From positions 1 through 9,326 of the forward strand of contig JANWHO010000093.1 in assembly GCA_025450375.1 (NCBI GenBank): a stretch of 9,326 bases of DNA, written 5' to 3'. The notes under the pieces were generated by a model that did not search any database, was not told the DNA's origin, and saw nothing but the letters and a program-made list of their open reading frames with translations. The stretch comes from Chloroflexota bacterium (GTDB taxonomy: Bacteria; Chloroflexota; UBA5177; JANWHV01). Positions 5,765 through 9,326 of this stretch are shown here, in pieces (within the stretch, counting starts at the first letter, position 1; the number at the start of each line of letters is the position of its first letter). A program made the position numbers and the translations under genes.

Positions 5765-6599
5765 CCCGATCGAGGAAATGCTCGGCGCCTACGCCCTTGA
5801 CGCCCTCACCGCGGAGGAGCGCGCTATCGTGGACGCCTATCTGCCCACGTCCTCCGCCTCCCAAGAGGAACTGGCCCATCTCTCGGCGGTCGCCGATCGC
5901 CTGGCCCTCGCCGCTATCCCGCGCGACCCACCTCCCGCCCTCCGCGCCCGCCTTCTAGAGATCGTCGAGCGGGAAGCCGCCGAATGGCAGGACGCGCGGG
6001 CGGAAGAGCACCCACCGCTTGAGCGGCCCGCGACTGCTCCCATCCCCATCGATTCTCGCCAGGCATCCGCGGCGATCTCGGCCAGGCCAGGCGCCGGCGC
6101 TCCCAGCCCGCTCACTCCAGGCCCCGGCACCGGGTGGGCGCCGCGCGTTCGTGGCGCCCTGGCGCGCTTCCCCGCCTATGCCTATGGTTCAGCGGGTGCC
6201 GTGGTAGTGGCGGCGGTCATCTTGATCGTGGTGCTGGTCAATCGCAATGGAGTCACGGTCACCCAGCGCACCGGCAGCCCGGTGGCCCAGGTCGTGGATG
6301 GGGTCCGCCTTACCGGAATCCGGTTCACGGTGGGGATCCGTAGCGACCACACGACCAGTGTGCATTTCCAGGGCTTGCCGGCCCTTCCGTCGGGCAAGGC
6401 ATTCGAGCTCTGGCTGATCCCGGCCCATGGAAAGCCGGTACCGGTGGGCGGCTTCGTGGGGAATAGCAGCCATGGCTTCACGAAAACCTATTCCCTGGAC
6501 GCCAAACCCTTTGCCCTGGCCGCCGTGACGATCGAACGCGCGCCGGGAAATGCCGCGGCTCCGTCGCCCTACCTGGCCATGGCGGCAAAGCGGACCTGA
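5754..6599 (+). CDS. RskA-like membrane anti-sigma factor
   Basis: Binds and silences the upstream sigma factor; release normally follows proteolysis at the membrane. ATG 5754 (281 residues) is preferred over ATG 5730 because the protein then begins directly with the conserved anti-sigma helix (IEEMLGAYALDALTAEERA, 6-24). Neither start has a strong Shine-Dalgarno. The cytosolic sigma-binding region spans about 1-80. A Pro/Ala/Ser-rich linker (85-130) leads to one membrane helix (about 144-162). The outer domain (about 175-279) shows the RskA C-terminal pattern: VHFQGLPALPSGKAFELWLI (203-222), then PVPVGGF and a strand series ending in AAVTIERAPG. The stretch AYLPTSSASQEEL (28-40) aligns with the zinc-finger segment of zinc-binding anti-sigma factors, but Tyr, Ser and Ser occupy the His, Cys and Cys positions. 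This is therefore a zinc-less version, as in mycobacterial RskA. The specific signal is not predictable. Confidence 0.92.
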   Translation: MTPDPIEEMLGAYALDALTAEERAIVDAYLPTSSASQEELAHLSAVADRLALAAIPRDPPPALRARLLEIVEREAAEWQDARAEEHPPLERPATAPIPIDSRQASAAISARPGAGAPSPLTPGPGTGWAPRVRGALARFPAYAYGSAGAVVVAAVILIVVLVNRNGVTVTQRTGSPVAQVVDGVRLTGIRFTVGIRSDHTTSVHFQGLPALPSGKAFELWLIPAHGKPVPVGGFVGNSSHGFTKTYSLDAKPFALAAVTIERAPGNAAAPSPYLAMAAKRT

Positions 6600-6630
6600 C
6601 GGTGAACCCAAGCCTCTCGGTTGCCTTGTC

Positions 6631-6663
6631 CACGCCAGCCCCGGTGCGCGCGGGGCCGGCGTG
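6631..6663 (+). terminator. Strong GC hairpin after the anti-sigma gene
   Basis: CACGCC (6631-6636) pairs with GGCGTG (6658-6663) and GCCCC (6638-6642) with GGGGC (6652-6656): 11 bp with one A/C mismatch and a 9-base loop, 31 bases past the anti-sigma stop. TTG/CAA can extend the foot. No T-run follows on either strand, so it may need a termination factor or serve as a 3'-end stabiliser. Confidence 0.55.
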
Positions 6664-6677
6664 TCAACGATGAGGAC

Positions 6678-6695
6678 GGCGGCGCGTAGGCCGCC
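6678..6695. other. Second small hairpin, followed by a distant T7 run
   Basis: GGCGGC (6678-6683) and GCCGCC (6690-6695) form a 6-bp stem with a 6-base loop. A run of seven T (6718-6724) begins 22 bases later, too far for an intrinsic terminator of normal geometry. Recorded because it shares the same convergent intergenic region as the larger hairpin. Confidence 0.3.
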
Positions 6696-6766
6696 ATAAG
6701 ATGAGGAGGAAATGACATTTTTTTGAGCGAGCGGCAACTCCACTCATCTCTAGTCTAGGAGCCAAC

Positions 6767-6810
6767 TGTTACCGTTGTATGCGAAAACTGTAAACGGATT
6801 GTAAACGGAG
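6767..6810. repeat. 11-bp-phased TGTAAA direct repeats, possible OmpR/PhoB-type operator
   Basis: TGTAAACGGA occurs twice, at 6789-6798 and 6800-6809, an 11-bp period. TGTTAC at 6767 lies exactly two periods upstream of the first copy; the intermediate phase (6778) is degenerate. On the minus strand the pair reads TTTACA-N5-TTTACA, the geometry of PhoP/PhoB-type response-regulator sites. It lies between two convergent genes, so the promoter it would control is not obvious. A minus-strand TTTACA (6794-6789), 17-base spacer, TAACAG (6771-6766) could be a weak promoter. Confidence 0.4.
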
Positions 6811-6821
6811 GGGTGGAGCAC

Positions 6822-8675
6822 CTATTGAGAGAGCGGGAGCTTGAAGAGGAAGGTGCTACCCTCCCCCAACGCGGTCTCCACCCAAATATCGCCGCCCATC
6901 GCTTCCACCAACTGACGCGAGATATACAGACCCAGGCCGGTGCCCACATGGCCCGCCCGCGCTACCTGGGCGATCTTGCCAAAGCGCGTGAACAGCATGG
7001 GCCGGCTCTCCTCGGCGATGCCGGGCCCCTGGTCGCGCACGCTCACGACCGCGTACTCGCCATCCCGGCGCCAGCTCACCGAAATAGGACTCTGCTCGGG
7101 ACTGTATTTGACCGCGTTATCGATCAGATTGACCAGCACCTGCTGCACGCGGTGGGCATCGGCGAACAACACGACCGGTTCGTCGAGATCCGCTATCTCG
7201 ATGCTCTGGTCCCGGTACTTCGCGGTGATTTCCACCACCGCCTGCTGGACCTGCGCCCGAAGATCCACCGCGTTCATGGCCAGCGACAGCGATCCCGCCT
7301 CCACCCGTGATACCACCAGGAGATCATGGACCAGCCGATTCAGGCGGGCCGTGGAGGACTGAATCTTGTAGACCATATCCTTTTGCCGCTCGGGAGTAAG
7401 CCGATCCCAGAAGTTCAGCAGCGTCTCGGTGAAGCCAAGGATGCCGGTGAGCGGAGTGCGCAGTTCATGGGTAACAGTCGAGACAAAGTCCTTCCGCAAC
7501 TGGTCCAACTCGCGCAATTTGTGGACCCGCTGGCGCTCACTTTCGTAGAGCTGCGCATTGGCGATCGCCGCGGCGGCCTGGTCGGCGAAAGTCCGCAAGA
7601 GACGCAGATGCTCGGTCGAGTATTGTCTCAGGCCCAGCTTGCTCAAGGTCAGTACGCCCAGCACCGTTTGATCGCGGCGCATCGGCACCACCAGCATGGA
7701 CTCCACCACCGTTGGCGTACCGGGAATCTCCAAAGCCAGGGGATGCGCCGCCGCGTCGTCCACGAGCAACGGTTCCCCGGTCAGCGCCGACCAGCCGGTG
7801 ATTCCCTCACCAAGGGGCATGCGGAGGCTGTCGATGCTCTGGGCGTCGTACTCATGGCGGGTAGCGCCAAAGGCAATCGGAACCAATTCCCGTTCCGCGT
7901 AGTCCACCAGCATGATCCGATAGGCATCGAAGGGGAGCAATGCCTCGATGGACCGCGCGACCGAGCCGGCGATCGCGGTGACCGAATCGAGACGATTCAA
8001 CTCCATGCTCAACCGCTGCACGACCTCGAGTTGGCTAATCCAGCCTCGGGCCTGCTCGTACAAACGGGAATTCTCAATCACCACCGCCGCCTGGTTAGCC
8101 AGACTTTGCAGCATCTGTACATCGTCGGGACTGTAGGCATGTTCCTCGTAGCTTTGGGCCGAGATCACTCCCACCACCCGGTCGCCAATCAGCATGGGCA
8201 CGATCATGGCCGACCGCGGGCCGCCATCACCCTGGGTGAGCAGGCGCGAGGCCCCGCGGAGGGCAGCCACCGTATCGCGCACCACCGGCATCCGCGTGGC
8301 AATGACCTGGCCAACCAGCGACTCGTGGGCAGGGACCAACCGGCTGGGAAAGCGTTCACCCTTATCCATGGTGAGGACAAGCTCCACCACGTCCCGCTCC
8401 GGATCGTGGAGGCCCATGTAGAAGACACTGCAATCCAGCACCCGACGCACCTGCGTATAGATCGTCTCACAGACCTCGGGGATGTCGCGCAGCGCCGTAA
8501 GCTCCCGGCTGGCATCGTTCAGGGTAGTCAGACGCTCGGCGCGGCGGCGCGCTTCCGCCAGCGCGCGTTCATCCACGGCTGCTTGCTCCCCCTTTCCGTG
8601 CGATTCGGTAGGTTCGAGGGGCGGCTGAGCGCTCGGTGCGATGCTTCCCGCGTCTTTCACCCACACCCCTTCCAC
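6822..8675 (-). CDS. Soluble GAF-GAF sensor histidine kinase
   Basis: Autophosphorylates on histidine in response to a ligand or redox signal sensed by GAF domains, then passes phosphate to a response regulator. From GTG 8675 the protein has 617 residues: a variable N-terminus (1-33), a helical segment (34-65), GAF 1 (about 66-205), GAF 2 (about 228-375), a linking coiled helix (376-395), HisKA (about 393-460) with His403 in VTHELRTPL, and HATPase (about 505-615). The ATPase domain has the N box VNLIDNAVKYSP (515-526), G1 DQGPGI (548-553) and G2 GTGLGL (578-583). No membrane helix is present, so it is cytosolic. No chromophore Cys is obvious. The start is uncertain: GTG 8660 has GGAAGGG at 6-base spacing and GTG 8576 has GGGGGAG at 9; all keep every domain. 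No response regulator is adjacent, making it an orphan kinase here. Confidence 0.93.
   Translation of the reverse strand: MEGVWVKDAGSIAPSAQPPLEPTESHGKGEQAAVDERALAEARRRAERLTTLNDASRELTALRDIPEVCETIYTQVRRVLDCSVFYMGLHDPERDVVELVLTMDKGERFPSRLVPAHESLVGQVIATRMPVVRDTVAALRGASRLLTQGDGGPRSAMIVPMLIGDRVVGVISAQSYEEHAYSPDDVQMLQSLANQAAVVIENSRLYEQARGWISQLEVVQRLSMELNRLDSVTAIAGSVARSIEALLPFDAYRIMLVDYAERELVPIAFGATRHEYDAQSIDSLRMPLGEGITGWSALTGEPLLVDDAAAHPLALEIPGTPTVVESMLVVPMRRDQTVLGVLTLSKLGLRQYSTEHLRLLRTFADQAAAAIANAQLYESERQRVHKLRELDQLRKDFVSTVTHELRTPLTGILGFTETLLNFWDRLTPERQKDMVYKIQSSTARLNRLVHDLLVVSRVEAGSLSLAMNAVDLRAQVQQAVVEITAKYRDQSIEIADLDEPVVLFADAHRVQQVLVNLIDNAVKYSPEQSPISVSWRRDGEYAVVSVRDQGPGIAEESRPMLFTRFGKIAQVARAGHVGTGLGLYISRQLVEAMGGDIWVETALGEGSTFLFKLPLSQ
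8667..8673 (-). promoter_or_regulatory. Shine-Dalgarno favouring the internal kinase start GTG 8660
   Basis: Minus-strand GGAAGGG (8673-8667) lies 6 bases before GTG 8660 and overlaps the first codon of the longer version. GTG 8675 itself has only AGGGAA immediately adjacent. This argues for a start 5 codons downstream of the longest frame. Confidence 0.4.
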
Positions 8676-8705
8676 TTCCCTGCCGGCTGCCTCGGCTCCC
8701 TGGGC

Positions 8706-8714
8706 AGTATAGCA
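8706..8714 (-). promoter_or_regulatory. Extended -10 promoter of the histidine kinase gene
   Basis: On the minus strand TGC-TATACT (8714-8706) is an extended -10, with TATACT matching 5 of 6. No good -35 is seen at the usual distance. It lies in the 78-bp gap after mutM, with a predicted start near 8699 and a short leader. The kinase can thus be transcribed separately from mutM. Confidence 0.5.
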
Positions 8715-8753
8715 TCTCCCCCAGCCGGCTCCCCATACTTGGTCGGACAGCCA

Positions 8754-9326
8754 TCAATGTTGGCAGCCGGGACACCAATGCGTGCTCCTCCCGCCAACTA
8801 CGGTCCGCGCCAGCACGGCCCCGCAGCGGAGGCAGGGCTCCCCATCGCGGCGAAAGACCCGGAGATTGGGCATGTTGCCTCCCCTTCGCCCCGCGACGCT
8901 CAAGTAATTCCGGAAGGTGGTGCCCCCGCGCTCCACCGCCTCGGACAGGGTGGCCACGATCCCGTCGCGGAGGGCGGACAGTTCCTCCTCGGTCAGTGAG
9001 CCGCCGGCCCGGCGCGGCGCGATGCCGGCGCGGAACAGCGCCTCGTCGGCATAGATATTCCCCAGACCGGAGACCACCGACTGATCGAGCAGGGCGGATT
9101 TGATCGGCCCCCGCTTCCCCGCCAGCCGCGCTCCCAGGACCGGCGCCGTAAAGGCGGGTTCCAACGGCTCTGGTCCCAGGGCGCCAAGGGCTGTCACCAC
9201 CCCGATCTCCGCCTCCGTGCCCAGGTAGAGGCGTCCGAACTTCCGCATATCGGCAAACCGCAGTTCGGTCGCGTCATCCAGCGGGAGGCGGGCGCGGAGG
9301 TGGCGATCCGCCGCCTCATCGGGCGC
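8754..9326 (-). CDS. mutM: Formamidopyrimidine-DNA glycosylase MutM/Fpg (5' partial)
   Basis: Base-excision repair enzyme that removes 8-oxoguanine and formamidopyrimidines and nicks the DNA at the abasic site. The frame is open to the right edge: residues upstream of Met at 9248 read PDEAADRHLRARLPLDD and then RFADMRKFGRLYL, the conserved end of the N-terminal beta-sandwich, so the internal Met is not the start. The catalytic N-terminal Pro-Glu and the beta-domain lysine lie off the window. Visible are the helix-two-turn-helix (SALLDQSVVSGLGNIYADEALFRAGI), the TTFRNYLSVAGRRG segment, and the C-terminal zinc finger with Cys-x2-Cys (CLRC) and Cys-x2-Cys (CPGC) around VVGGRSTHW, whose Arg contacts DNA in the family. 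The gene ends in CQH. A complete zinc finger separates it from zinc-less Nei-like relatives. Confidence 0.96.
   Translation of the reverse strand, partial: APDEAADRHLRARLPLDDATELRFADMRKFGRLYLGTEAEIGVVTALGALGPEPLEPAFTAPVLGARLAGKRGPIKSALLDQSVVSGLGNIYADEALFRAGIAPRRAGGSLTEEELSALRDGIVATLSEAVERGGTTFRNYLSVAGRRGGNMPNLRVFRRDGEPCLRCGAVLARTVVGGRSTHWCPGCQH

Noticed and set aside
6718..6724. T7 run as an intrinsic terminator tail
   Set aside because: The nearest hairpin ends 22 bases earlier. Terminators need the U-run directly after the stem.
6189..6743. 184-codon minus-strand open frame beginning near the 11-bp repeats
   Set aside because: It runs antisense through the anti-sigma gene, has no Shine-Dalgarno and shadow-like composition. 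The possible leftward promoter nearby is better explained, if real, by a non-coding transcript.
7326..8999. Long 557-codon plus-strand open frame
   Set aside because: It lies antisense to the histidine kinase and the end of mutM, whose domains and motifs are unmistakable. It is rich in His, Gln and Arg, as expected of a frame complementary to GC-rich coding DNA.
9246..9248. Internal Met as the mutM start
   Set aside because: Conserved Fpg residues continue upstream in frame to the window edge, so the gene is truncated by the window, not short.
1..9326. Mobile elements, CRISPR arrays, tRNA or rRNA genes
   Set aside because: No transposase or integrase motifs, no regularly spaced repeat-spacer series and no tRNA-like or rRNA-like stretch were found on either strand by eye.

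Overview
This is a GC-rich window (I estimate mid-60s percent G+C) of ordinary bacterial chromosome dominated by signalling genes. No mobile element, CRISPR array, tRNA or rRNA was recognised. The taxon cannot be fixed from sequence alone. A CheR with an ITINVSEF-type motif like that of Firmicutes, an ECF sigma factor paired with an RskA-type anti-sigma factor, a soluble double-GAF histidine kinase and repeated extended -10 promoters together suggest a free-living Gram-positive-like or Chloroflexota-like lineage. That is inference only.

Layout. Bases 1-3638 read rightwards: the end of cheB (its receiver half lies off the window), cheR, a predicted exported and membrane-anchored beta-propeller protein, and an HDOD-domain protein with its own good sigma-70-like promoter and Shine-Dalgarno. 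A long imperfect hairpin (3646-3705) then separates the HDOD gene from a leftward hypothetical gene (3726-4262). The 165-bp divergent region 4263-4427 carries a candidate extended -10 promoter in each direction. Rightward again come a protein with a degenerate receiver-like domain (4428-4979), a doubtful 48-codon ORF, an ECF sigma factor (5147-5764) and its overlapping RskA-like anti-sigma factor (5754-6599). A 222-bp convergent intergenic region (6600-6821) contains a strong GC hairpin, a second smaller hairpin, a T7 run and an 11-bp-phased repeat array. The rest reads leftwards: a large soluble GAF-GAF histidine kinase (6822-8675) and the C-terminal two thirds of mutM/fpg (8754 to the right edge).

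How the genes work together. CheB and CheR are the opposing methylesterase and methyltransferase of chemoreceptor adaptation, so the rest of a chemosensory cluster probably lies to the left of base 1. The sigma/anti-sigma pair forms a self-contained envelope-signalling switch: the anti-sigma factor has a cytosolic sigma-binding region, one membrane helix and an outer sensor domain. The kinase has no adjacent response regulator. The receiver-like protein at 4428-4979 looks unable to accept phosphate by the usual route, so it is not an obvious partner.

Points most worth a second look are the phosphosite-altered receiver-like protein, the conflict between the Shine-Dalgarno/ATG and the reading frame at the sigma factor start, the loss of all zinc-ligand positions in the anti-sigma domain, and the 11-bp-phased TGTAAA repeats placed between two convergent genes.
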